A DNA stretch of 64,000 nucleotides from Actinoallomurus bryophytorum (GTDB taxonomy: Bacteria; Actinomycetota; Actinomycetes; Streptosporangiales; Streptosporangiaceae): assembly GCF_006716425.1 (NCBI RefSeq), contig NZ_VFOZ01000001.1, positions 2,976,001 through 3,040,000 on the forward strand, given 5' to 3'. The position numbers were made by a program, and so were the translations under genes. Each line of letters begins with the position of its first letter. The first letter of the stretch is position 1. Below are positions 25,474-33,324 of the stretch, piece by piece. The notes beneath the pieces are model-generated. The model saw nothing but the letters and a program-made list of their open reading frames with translations, ran no database searches and was not told where the DNA came from.

Positions 25474-26211
25474 TCAGTCCTCCAGCCCGACGAAGGCGCC
25501 GAGCTGCCCGGTGCTGCCACCGGACAACCGGGTCTCGTCCACGAACGCACCGTCGCGCATGGAGATCATCCGGTCCACGGTGGCCGCGATACGCGCGTCG
25601 TGGGTGACGATGACCAGCGTCTGCCCGGACTCGTGCAGCCTGTCGAAGAGCTGGAGGACGTCCAGGGTGGCGGCACTGTCCAGGTTTCCGGTCGGCTCGT
25701 CGGCGAGAACGACCAGCGGTTCGTTGCTCAACGCCCGGGCGACCGCGACCCGCTGCCGCTGGCCACCGGAGAGCGCGGAGGGCAGGAAACGTGCCCGGTC
25801 GGCGAGCCCGACCTGTTCCAGCAGGTCCACGGCTCGCCGTCTGGCCGCCCGCGGCGAGCGTCCGGCCAGTAGCGCGGGGAGCTCGACGTTCTCGACGGCG
25901 GTGAGCTCCTCCATCAGGTGGAAGGCCTGGAAGACGAAGCCGACGTCGGTGCGCCGCATCCGCGCCAGGGCCTTCTCACCGATGTCGTCGATGCGGCGGC
26001 CGTTCAGCGACACCTCACCGGCCGAGGGCCGGTCCAGCCCCCCGAGCAGGTGCAGCAGTGTGGACTTCCCGCAGCCGCTGGGCCCCATCACCGCCACCGT
26101 CTCTCCCGCGCCGATGTCGAGATCGACGCCGTCGACGGCGCGTACCAAGCCGTCCCCCCTGCCGTACTCCTTTCGCAATCCGCGGACGCACAGCACTGCG
26201 GCGTTGCTCAC
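25474..26211 (-). CDS. ABC transporter ATP-binding protein (MacB/LolD type)
   Basis: 245 residues. Walker A GPSGCGKST, Q-loop FVFQAFHL, signature LSGGQRQRVAVARAL, Walker B VVLADEPTGNLDSA, H-loop VIVTHDARIA. The NLDSAT D-loop is typical of LolD/MacB ATPases. GTG start overlaps the PadR stop (GTGA), and the permease starts 6 bp after its stop: PadR, ATPase and permease are one operon. Confidence 0.95.
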   Translation of the reverse strand: MSNAAVLCVRGLRKEYGRGDGLVRAVDGVDLDIGAGETVAVMGPSGCGKSTLLHLLGGLDRPSAGEVSLNGRRIDDIGEKALARMRRTDVGFVFQAFHLMEELTAVENVELPALLAGRSPRAARRRAVDLLEQVGLADRARFLPSALSGGQRQRVAVARALSNEPLVVLADEPTGNLDSAATLDVLQLFDRLHESGQTLVIVTHDARIAATVDRMISMRDGAFVDETRLSGGSTGQLGAFVGLED

Positions 26212-26735
26212 GATCCACTCCTTCGGTGGGTCCAGTTCTGCTCACAGGCCTCGAGCCAGCGCAGATCCGCCTGAAGCCGGAGCACGATGCCCTCCAGCAA
26301 CAGGGCCGCGTCCGAGCGGGCCGGCTCGGCCATGGCGGCGCGCTGGGCGTCACGCAGCCGGCGCAGCAACTCGCGGCGCTGCGTGTCGACGATGGTGAGC
26401 GGGTCGGCCAGCCCGGCCGCCGCCGCGGCGATCAACTTGAGATGGAACTCCGCGAGGTCGGGTCGTGGCCAGCGCACCTCGGCGATCCACTCGGCGACCC
26501 GCCGCTGGCCGTCGGGGGTGAGCGCGTACACCTTGCGATCCGACCGGTCGGCGCCGTCGGCGGACCTCTCGACCGCCAGCAGGCCGGCCTTCTCCAGCCG
26601 GGTCAGTGTGACGTAGACGTGCCCGGCGTTCATCGCGTCCCCGAGAGGGCCGAGCGCGTCGCGTAGCCGTGCGCGCAGCTGGTACCCGTGCGAGGGCTCC
26701 TTGGCCAGCATCGCCAGCACTACTTCCTGCTGCAT
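26208..26735 (-). CDS. PadR-family transcriptional regulator
   Basis: 175 residues: PadR winged helix (MQQEVVLAMLAKEPSHGYQLRARLRDALG...GHVYVTLTRLEKAGLLAVE) and a C-terminal dimerisation helix region of the Vir_act_alpha_C type. First gene of the PadR-ATPase-permease operon; GGGAGGATC precedes the ATG. Twin palindromes cover its promoter, so autoregulation with induction by the transported compound is the expected logic. Confidence 0.93.
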   Translation of the reverse strand: MQQEVVLAMLAKEPSHGYQLRARLRDALGPLGDAMNAGHVYVTLTRLEKAGLLAVERSADGADRSDRKVYALTPDGQRRVAEWIAEVRWPRPDLAEFHLKLIAAAAAGLADPLTIVDTQRRELLRRLRDAQRAAMAEPARSDAALLLEGIVLRLQADLRWLEACEQNWTHRRSGS

Positions 26736-26744
26736 GATCCTCCC

Positions 26745-26775
26745 AGCTAACCGTTAGCTGAATATAACGGTTAGC
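26745..26775 (-). promoter_or_regulatory. Twin PadR operators over the promoter
   Basis: AGCTAACCGTTAGCT (26745-26759) is an odd-length palindrome around one C. TAACGGTTAGC (26765-26775) repeats the core, and GCTAACCGTTA with TAACGGTTAGC also forms a perfect 11-bp inverted repeat with an 8-bp spacer. On the minus strand a TATATT -10-like element sits between them, about 30 bp before the PadR start. Confidence 0.78.
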
Positions 26776-26841
26776 CCCCACGGAGCACCAGTCCGGCGAA
26801 CAGGACCCGCACGGCGAGAACACACGAACCCCGTCGGCCCG

Positions 26842-27912
26842 TCAGCCGAACTTGATCTCGGAGATGCCCAGTTTCGCCAGGCCGACCGCGGCCAGCGCCG
26901 CCTCGCGTTCCCTGGCTCTGCCCTGGTAGATGAGGTCGATCTTCTCCTCGACGTTGGCCTTGCGCACGGCGACCGCGACCCAGGCGAAACCCGACCCGGG
27001 ATGCTCCACGATCAGGTCCGCCTCGTCTCCCATGTGGGGAACCCTCGCCTCGTTCCCGCCGATGTCGATCTTGGTCTCCCGCAGGAACGCCCGGTGAGCC
27101 TCGTCGGCGTCGCTGGTCGGGCCGATCCCGTGGTCGAGCTCGACCACGATGCTCAGCCTTCCGACGTCGATCAGCGTCGCTCCGTCCGGGGCGGGGCGGG
27201 TGGCGTTCCACTGGCAGGTGTGCCGCATGACGTGCGTGTCGGCGTCGTCGTTGCGGCTGAACAGGTGGTCCACCTGCGCGCCTGGGAGCAGCCGGCGTGC
27301 CTTCGCGTCGAGCATCGTGCACGCGTCGGGCAGGCGTTTCGCGTGCGGGCGCAACGGCCAGACGTCGCTGGCCCAGGGCGGGTCGATGAGGATGAGAATG
27401 ATCGCGGTCAGGGTGAGCACGGGCCCGGCGACCAGTCTGAGCAGGTTCCACTGGGGGTGGATTCCGGCGACCGGGTGCCGGATCTGGGCGCGCAGCTCGC
27501 CCAGGTCCCGTTCGTAGTCCAGGTCGGGGCGGAACCAGAACCGCATCGGCGCGGCGAGCTCGACCACGCGGCCGTCCCGCAGGTAGAGGACCGGCCACTC
27601 CATGAGGAGCCCACGGCGGATCTCGACCAGGCCGACTTCGGACAACGGCACGTCGATCCGTCCGATCGGTACCCGCCGCACGAGGATCCGGTCCGCACCG
27701 ACGAACGTACGGCCACAGAGCACGAGCAGCGGCCGGCCCGCCAGGACCGCCGCGACGATGAGTACGGGTGTCAGCAGCCGGAGGCCGTAGCTCATCAGCG
27801 CCATGGCCGCGTACAGGCCGCTGACCGCCGCACCGGCCAGCACGGAGAGGAATATGACCCTCCTGACAGGCCGGGACACACGCAGGATCATCCTGTTCGC
27901 GGCTTCCGACAT
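26842..27912 (-). CDS. Membrane protein with PH-like domain and extracytoplasmic C domain, unknown
   Basis: 356 residues. Two transmembrane helices near the N-terminus (about 18-65), a beta-rich segment (68-140) resembling bacterial PH-like domains, another helix (about 160-178), then an extracytoplasmic domain with CTMLDAKARRLLPGAQVD and a second Cys in HTCQWNAT. That ectodomain pattern recalls DUF3558-type sensor domains, in which two cysteines form a disulfide. I cannot assign a role. It is upstream of the PadR promoter and not obviously part of that operon. Confidence 0.7.
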   Translation of the reverse strand: MSEAANRMILRVSRPVRRVIFLSVLAGAAVSGLYAAMALMSYGLRLLTPVLIVAAVLAGRPLLVLCGRTFVGADRILVRRVPIGRIDVPLSEVGLVEIRRGLLMEWPVLYLRDGRVVELAAPMRFWFRPDLDYERDLGELRAQIRHPVAGIHPQWNLLRLVAGPVLTLTAIILILIDPPWASDVWPLRPHAKRLPDACTMLDAKARRLLPGAQVDHLFSRNDDADTHVMRHTCQWNATRPAPDGATLIDVGRLSIVVELDHGIGPTSDADEAHRAFLRETKIDIGGNEARVPHMGDEADLIVEHPGSGFAWVAVAVRKANVEEKIDLIYQGRAREREAALAAVGLAKLGISEIKFG

Positions 27913-28244
27913 CTGATTCTCCCGGGCACGTACCTCCGGCGCATGGCCATCGCGGACCGGCTCTCGCCGGCCCCCACGGCGCTCTCACCTGCTGTTTCTA
28001 CAGCTCACGTACCCCGGAAGCGATCCGGAGACCCTGGTTCGGCAACAGAGGTGATCACCGGGGCTCCACAAATGGCGAAATTCAATCCCGGGCGCCCGAA
28101 TCGGTCACCGCCCCTTTGTCCGCGGTGATCAACCGGTTAATTTGGCGAGATCGGACAACTTCCGTCAAGAGGTGGGAGGCGCCGTGTCACGCGTGACGCG
28201 TGGGCGATATATGTGAGATCGACCCGACGCCTGAGGAGGGCTTG
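27913..28244. other. Intergenic region with repeated GTGATCA sites and a palindromic promoter
   Basis: No gene seen. GGTGATCACC (28050-28059) is a perfect palindrome and GGTGATCAACC (28124-28134) is an imperfect second copy. The 3' part contains the promoter-operator described separately. Confidence 0.5.
28184..28213 (+). promoter_or_regulatory. Promoter with palindrome GTCACGCGTGAC over the -35
   Basis: GTGTCA (28184-28189) and TATATG (28208-28213) are an 18-bp-spaced promoter pair. The perfect 12-bp palindrome GTCACGCGTGAC (28186-28197) overlaps the -35, suggesting repression by a dimeric regulator not identified in this window. Confidence 0.5.
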
Positions 28245-29780
28245 ATGCTGACCGTCGACATGGTGAGGGCCGGGGCACGCCGGCACCGGGACCGCGTCGC
28301 GATCCGGTACCGGGACCAGTCGCTGACGTTCCGCCAGGTCGACGAGCTGGCCAATCGCCTGGCGAACGCCCTGATAGGAAGCGGTGTCGAGGCAGGTGAG
28401 CGCGTCGGCCTCCTGATCGGCAACGGGCCGTGGACGGTCCCCCTGGACTTCGCCTGTCTCAAGGCGCGGGCGTGCCGCGTGCCGCTGAACGCGCGGCTGT
28501 CCGCGGACGAGCACGCGCGGATGCTGGCCGATGCCGGAGTGCGCACCCTGGTCTACGAGTCGGCCCTCGCCGGGCGTGCGGCCGAGCTCGCCGAGCGGCT
28601 CGACGGTCTACGCGCGATCGGGCTCGGCGGCGCGCGCACCGGCGACCCCGACCTGCTGGAGCGGGCGCGTTCGGCGTCGGTGGCCGACCCCCGGCTGCCC
28701 GCGCGGCCCGACGACGTGATCCTCGCCCTGTACACCTCCGGCACGACCGGAACGCTCAAGGCGGCCCAGCACACCCAGGCGAGCTACGCCGCGATCGTGT
28801 CCAACATCCTGACCAACCTGCTCAGCCCGGGCCGCGACGACGTGATGCTGCACGCCGCGCCGCTGATCCATGCGAGCGGCACGTTCGTGCTGCCGTTCTG
28901 GCTACGCGGCGCGCAGGCCGCGGTGCTCGACGGCTTCGACCCGGAGACCTATCTCGCGGCGATCTCCCGTTACGGCGTGACGCACGCGAACCTCGTGCCG
29001 ACCATGCTGCAGATGCTCCTGGCGACCGGTGGCGCACGTGAACGGCCCGGCCGCCTGCGTTCGGTGATCTACGGGGCCTCGCCGATGCCGCGCCCGGTGA
29101 TCGAGAAGGCCATGCGGGCCTGGGGCCCGATCTTCACCCAGTACTACGGCCAGACCGAGGCGCCACTGTGCCTGTCGGTCCTGGCGGCCGAGGACCACGT
29201 CGGCCCGGACGCGCCGCTGGGCTCGTGCGGGCAGCCGTCCGTGGACGCGGAGATCCGGCTGGTCGACGAGCGCGGGGCCGAGGTCGCACCCGGGCAGCCC
29301 GGCGAGGTGACGGTGCGCGCGCCGTTCGCGATGGCGGGGTACCTGGACGCGCCCGAGCTGAACGCCGCCACGTTCCTGGGCGACGGCTGGCTGCGCACCC
29401 GCGACGTCGCGCGCATGGACGAGCGGGGTTTCCTCTACCTCGTCGACCGCACCTCGGACATGATCGTGAGCGGGGCGTACAACGTCTACCCGCGCGAGGT
29501 CGAGGACGCGCTGCACACACATCCGGCGGTGGCGGAGTGCGCCGTGGTCGGCGCCCCGGACGAACGCTGGGTGGAGGCCGTCGTCGCCTTCGTGGTCCGC
29601 CGGCCCGGGGCCGCGGTGACCGGGACCGAGCTGGCCGAGCACGTACGCGTCCGGCTCGCGGGCTACAAGGTCCCCAAACGGGTGGAGTTCGTGCCGGCGA
29701 TCCCCAAGAGCGGGGTGGGCAAGATCCTGCGCCGGGAGCTGCGCGATCCGCTCTGGGCCGGCGCGGGGCGTGCCCGATGA
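28245..29780 (+). CDS. AMP-dependent acyl-CoA synthetase
   Basis: 511 residues, ANL superfamily. Phosphate loop YTSGTTGTLKAAQHT, A5 QYYGQTEAP, A8 LVDRTSDMIVSGAYNVYPREVE, C-terminal catalytic Lys in PKSGVGKILRR. The TGTLKA variant replaces the usual TGxPKG. GAGGAGG precedes ATG 28245. The stop overlaps the crotonase start by 4 bp, so acid activation and a crotonase-fold step are coupled, as in a short catabolic or side-chain-degradation module. Confidence 0.93.
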   Translation: MLTVDMVRAGARRHRDRVAIRYRDQSLTFRQVDELANRLANALIGSGVEAGERVGLLIGNGPWTVPLDFACLKARACRVPLNARLSADEHARMLADAGVRTLVYESALAGRAAELAERLDGLRAIGLGGARTGDPDLLERARSASVADPRLPARPDDVILALYTSGTTGTLKAAQHTQASYAAIVSNILTNLLSPGRDDVMLHAAPLIHASGTFVLPFWLRGAQAAVLDGFDPETYLAAISRYGVTHANLVPTMLQMLLATGGARERPGRLRSVIYGASPMPRPVIEKAMRAWGPIFTQYYGQTEAPLCLSVLAAEDHVGPDAPLGSCGQPSVDAEIRLVDERGAEVAPGQPGEVTVRAPFAMAGYLDAPELNAATFLGDGWLRTRDVARMDERGFLYLVDRTSDMIVSGAYNVYPREVEDALHTHPAVAECAVVGAPDERWVEAVVAFVVRRPGAAVTGTELAEHVRVRLAGYKVPKRVEFVPAIPKSGVGKILRRELRDPLWAGAGRAR

Positions 29781-30547
29781 TCCGCGTCGAGCGAGCGGGG
29801 CCGATAACCACCGTCGTGATCGACCGGCCCGAGGTGCGCAACGCCGTCGACCCCGAGCACGCGGCCCGGCTGCACGAGGCGTTCACCGCCTTCGACGCGG
29901 ACCCCGAGGCGCGCGTCGCCGTGCTGTACGGCGAGGGTGGGACGTTCTGCGCCGGTGCCGACCTGAAGGCGGTCTCCGCCGGCGGGTTCGACGTCGCCCC
30001 GCCGGATGAGTCCGACCTCGGCCCGATGGGCCCGACGCGGCTGCGGCTGTCCAAACCGGTGGTCGCCGCCGTGGCCGGTCACGCGGTGGCGGGGGGCCTG
30101 GAGCTGGCGCTCTGGTGTGACCTGCGCGTCGCCGAGGAGGACGCGGTGTTCGGGGTCTTCTGCCGGCGGTGGGGCGTACCCCTGGTCGACGGCGGGACCG
30201 TACGCCTGCCGCGCCTCATCGGCCTGAGCCCGGCCATGGACATGATCCTGACCGGCCGTCCGGTCGGTGCCGAGGAGGCGGCGCGGCTCGGGCTGGCCAA
30301 CCGGGTCGTGCCATCCGGCCAGGCGCGGCGTGAGGCGGAGGAGCTGGCCGCCGAGATCGCCAGGTTCCCCCAGCTGTGCATGCGGCATGACCGGCTGTCG
30401 GCGCTCGAGCAGGACGGCCTGTCCCTCACGGCGGCGATGGACAACGAATGGCGGCATGGCGAGGTCGCACTGGACACCGAGGCGCAGAGTGGCGCGGCGC
30501 GGTTCGCGAAGGGCGGCGGGCGGCACGGCGACTTCGACGTGATCTGA
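29777..30547 (+). CDS. Enoyl-CoA hydratase/isomerase (crotonase) family
   Basis: 256 residues. Oxyanion-hole segments are FCAGADLKAV (about 53-62) and AGHAVAGGLELALWCDLRVAEED; the region MDMILTGRPVGAEEAARLGLANRVV is typical. Of the two hydratase glutamates, one position reads CRRWGVPLVDGG with no Glu, so the protein may not be a plain hydratase. Translationally coupled to the synthetase. Convergent with the conservon P450 gene (16 bp between stops). Confidence 0.9.
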   Translation: MIRVERAGPITTVVIDRPEVRNAVDPEHAARLHEAFTAFDADPEARVAVLYGEGGTFCAGADLKAVSAGGFDVAPPDESDLGPMGPTRLRLSKPVVAAVAGHAVAGGLELALWCDLRVAEEDAVFGVFCRRWGVPLVDGGTVRLPRLIGLSPAMDMILTGRPVGAEEAARLGLANRVVPSGQARREAEELAAEIARFPQLCMRHDRLSALEQDGLSLTAAMDNEWRHGEVALDTEAQSGAARFAKGGGRHGDFDVI

Positions 30548-30562
30548 GCCGGCCCCTGAAGC

Positions 30563-31987
30563 TCAGGGCCGGCGGAGCCGCCTTAGCACCGAGTCGCGCC
30601 ACTGCCTGTACCTGTTCTTGCGCACCGGCCGGGCCCGCGCCGCCGACAGCACGGCGGCCAGGCCGTCCGCCCGCTCGGCACCACGTTGCGGTGGCATCCT
30701 CAGATCGGGCCGGGTGTCGGTGTCGGGCCTGTCACGCCAGGCGTCCCCCGCCATCCGCCCGGTCACCGGCGGGAAGTTGACGGGCAACGCCGTCAGCGCG
30801 CGGTGGAACGGACCCGGCCGCCACTTCAGCAGGCGGACCGGTACGGCGAGCTCCATCTCGGGCAGAGCGTCCAGGACCTTCTCGATCGCGACCGAGGTGA
30901 TGAGCCGCGCCTGTCCCTGTGCGGGACAGGTGTGCGCGCCGGCGCTCCAGGCGAGGTGGGCGCGGTTGCCCTCCCGGTGCTCGGCGGTCAGCATCGGGTC
31001 GGTGTTCGCGGCGGCGAGGCTGATGACGACCGGCTGGTCCTTGGGCAGCACCACGCCTTCGTACTCCACGTCGTGCGTGGGGTAGGTCATCGCGAAGTTG
31101 GCCAGCGGCGGGTCGGTCCACAGGACCTCGTCGATCGCGTCCTCGACCTGCAGGTTGCCGCCCGACAGGTCGCCGCCGAACCGGTCGTCGGACAGCAGCA
31201 GCCGCAGGCCGTTCACGATGAGGTTCTGCGTGGGCTCGGTGCCGGCGCCGAGGAGGGTGAGGATCTGGTGCATCATCTCCTCGTCCGTGAGCCGTACGGG
31301 GTGCTCCGCGAGCCACGACGTCACGTCGTGCCCGGGATCCCTGCGCTTGAGCTGGACCAGGTCCAGGACGGCCGCCCGCATGATCTCGTTCGACTGCTTG
31401 GCGTTGACCGTGTCGAAGATGCCGCTCATGCCCATGACGAGGCTGTCGCCGAGGTCCGGCGGGCAACCGAAGAGCTCGTTGAAGACCAGCAGCGGCAGGA
31501 CCCTGGCGTAGTCGGCGACCAGGTCGGCCGCGCCCTTGCCGGCGAACCGGGCGATGAGCGTGTCGGCGCTGGCCTCGACATAGCCGCGCAGCGCGAACAG
31601 GTCCACACGGGCGAGGCTGTCGGTCACCGCCATCCGCAGCCGGCTGTGCGCGGAGCCATCGGCGTGCCGGCAGTTCGGCCGGTACATCATCATCGGCAGC
31701 ACCGGGCAGTCCGCGGCCACGGTGCGCTGCCACCCCCGCGGGTCCTTGGGGAAGGTGTTCGGGTCGCGCAGCACGCCGAGGGCGGCCGCGTACCCGGTGA
31801 CGAGCGTGGCGGGCACGCCAGGGGACAGCTCGACCGGAGCGAGCGGCCCGTGCTCACGCAGCCGTGCGTAGGCGCCGGCCGGGTCGATGGCGAGCTCCGG
31901 CCCGTACAACGGGAAACGGTCCCCGTGGGCCGGACAGCCCGCCGGTGGTTCGGACGGCGGTGCCGTCTCGGTGTGGTCGGCGGTCAC
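30563..31987 (-). CDS. Conservon-associated cytochrome P450, CYP157-like, no ExxR arginine
   Basis: 474 residues. The haem loop WSAGAHTCPAQGQAR keeps Cys354 but has Trp-Ser instead of Phe-Gly. The K-helix reads DEVLW (Glu287...Trp290), so the nearly universal ExxR arginine is absent, and the I-helix is GAGTEPTQN instead of AGxxTT. Loss of ExxR is a known feature of the CYP157 family, whose members sit in Streptomyces conservons. The C-terminal 60 residues are basic and long for a P450. GTG 31987 overlaps the CvnD stop. Its activity may be unusual or regulatory. Confidence 0.88.
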   Translation of the reverse strand: MTADHTETAPPSEPPAGCPAHGDRFPLYGPELAIDPAGAYARLREHGPLAPVELSPGVPATLVTGYAAALGVLRDPNTFPKDPRGWQRTVAADCPVLPMMMYRPNCRHADGSAHSRLRMAVTDSLARVDLFALRGYVEASADTLIARFAGKGAADLVADYARVLPLLVFNELFGCPPDLGDSLVMGMSGIFDTVNAKQSNEIMRAAVLDLVQLKRRDPGHDVTSWLAEHPVRLTDEEMMHQILTLLGAGTEPTQNLIVNGLRLLLSDDRFGGDLSGGNLQVEDAIDEVLWTDPPLANFAMTYPTHDVEYEGVVLPKDQPVVISLAAANTDPMLTAEHREGNRAHLAWSAGAHTCPAQGQARLITSVAIEKVLDALPEMELAVPVRLLKWRPGPFHRALTALPVNFPPVTGRMAGDAWRDRPDTDTRPDLRMPPQRGAERADGLAAVLSAARARPVRKNRYRQWRDSVLRRLRRP

Positions 31988-32583
31988 GCGTGCTCCTGGT
32001 CGTGGCTGTCGATGAGGTACTCCACGAGCGCGATCAGCGCACGGGTGGCGGAGCCACGATCACGCGCGTCACAGGTGATGAGAGGAGTGGTCGGGAGCAG
32101 GTCGAGAGCCTCGCGCAACTCCTCCTCGGGGAAGACCGGCGCGTCGTCGAACTGGTTGATGGCCACCGCGTAGCGCAGTCCGCGCTCCTCCAGCAGCGTC
32201 ATCACGTCGAAGGACTCCTCGATGCGCCGGGTGTCGGCGAGCACCAGCGCGCCGAGGGCACCGCGCGCCAGGTCGTGCCACAGCGGGGTGAAGCGCTCCT
32301 GCCCCGGCGCGCCGAACAGGTACAGCACCATGTCGTCGCTGAGGGTCAGCCGGCCGAAGTCCATCGCGACGGTGGTCGTGGTCTTGGCCGGCACTCCGGC
32401 CAGGTCGTCCACGCTCTCCCCGGCCTGCGTCATGAGTTCCTCGGTGCGCAGCGGACGGATCTCCGACAGCGCACCGACCAGAGTGGTCTTCCCTACCGCG
32501 AAGTGCCCGACGATCAGGAGTTTTACCGATGTGCGTACGGTGTCCCGCAGGTACATCTGGTCAGAGGCGAGCGCGAAGCCCAT
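31984..32583 (-). CDS. cvnD: Conservon GTPase CvnD (ATP/GTP-binding, MglA-like)
   Basis: 199 residues. P-loop GHFAVGKTTLVGA (G1, about 26-38), switch region TTTTVAMDFGR, G3-like FGAPGQERF, G4-like AINQFD. This is the small Ras-like GTPase of conservons. It overlaps CvnC by 23 bp and the P450 start by 4 bp, as in the Streptomyces cvn operons, where CvnA-D form a membrane-associated complex. Confidence 0.95.
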   Translation of the reverse strand: MGFALASDQMYLRDTVRTSVKLLIVGHFAVGKTTLVGALSEIRPLRTEELMTQAGESVDDLAGVPAKTTTTVAMDFGRLTLSDDMVLYLFGAPGQERFTPLWHDLARGALGALVLADTRRIEESFDVMTLLEERGLRYAVAINQFDDAPVFPEEELREALDLLPTTPLITCDARDRGSATRALIALVEYLIDSHDQEHA

Positions 32584-32914
32584 CCAGCACCTCCCGGAGC
32601 AGCCGATTCTCGGATTGATCGGCCTCGGAAACGGACGCGCGGGTCACGATGTGCCCGCTGTCCACGAGATCGGACAGCAGCACCTTCACGATGCCGACGG
32701 GCAGCGACAGATGCGCGGCCACCTCGGCGACGGACAGGGCGCCGCCCCGGCACAGCTCCATCACCCGGCGTTTCTCCGGGTTCAGCCCGGTGACCGTCGT
32801 ACGGCTGGCGCTCACGAGAGTGACCAGATCGAAGATGTTGCGAGTCGGATGGGCACGGCCTCCGGTGACGACGTGAGGCCGTACGAGCGCGCGTTCCGGC
32901 CGCTTCGGGCTCAC
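32561..32914 (-). CDS. cvnC: Conservon protein CvnC (DUF742)
   Basis: 117 residues: SPKRPERALVRPHVVTGGRAHP, then RNIFDLVTLVSASR and a winged-helix-like part (LNPEKRRVMELCRGGALSVAEVAAHLSLPVGIVKVLLSDLVDSGHI). GTG 32914 overlaps the CvnB stop; the longer open frame upstream belongs to the CvnB overlap and is not coding. DUF742 proteins bridge the roadblock protein and the GTPase. Confidence 0.95.
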   Translation of the reverse strand: MSPKRPERALVRPHVVTGGRAHPTRNIFDLVTLVSASRTTVTGLNPEKRRVMELCRGGALSVAEVAAHLSLPVGIVKVLLSDLVDSGHIVTRASVSEADQSENRLLREVLDGLRARL

Positions 32915-33324
32915 CGCACGCCACCCAGACCGGTACGGGGCGGGGTGCTGAGCTCCTTGCCCAGCCGCTGGACGAGCTCCTGCAGCCGGAAGGACACCGC
33001 CTCCATGTCGACGTTCTCGGTGGCCGACACGGCCAGGTACGCGCCCGGCCCGGCGGCGACGAGGAAGACGTATCCGTCGTCGAACTCGCTCACGGTCTGC
33101 CGCCACGTGGTCCGCGGGTCACCGCAGAACTCGGCCGTGCTGCGGGCGAGCGACTGCAGTCCGGACATCCCGGCGGCGTGCCGCTCGGCGTCGTCCACGC
33201 TGATCCGCTCGGAGTGGGCCATGAGCAGTCCGTCGGCGGACAGCAGGATGGCGTGCCGCGTCTCTGGCATCTTCAGGGCATCGTCGAGCATCCAGCCGAG
33301 CTTGTTGGTCACGGCATCGTTCAT
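32911..33324 (-). CDS. cvnB: Conservon roadblock/LC7 protein CvnB
   Basis: 137 residues of the roadblock/LC7 fold: LGWMLDDALKMPETRHAILLSADGLLMAHSERI...AAGMSGLQSLARSTAEFCG. Such proteins act as MglB-like regulators of the neighbouring GTPase. Overlaps both neighbours by 4 bp (cvnA stop, cvnC start). Confidence 0.95.
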   Translation of the reverse strand: MNDAVTNKLGWMLDDALKMPETRHAILLSADGLLMAHSERISVDDAERHAAGMSGLQSLARSTAEFCGDPRTTWRQTVSEFDDGYVFLVAAGPGAYLAVSATENVDMEAVSFRLQELVQRLGKELSTPPRTGLGGVR

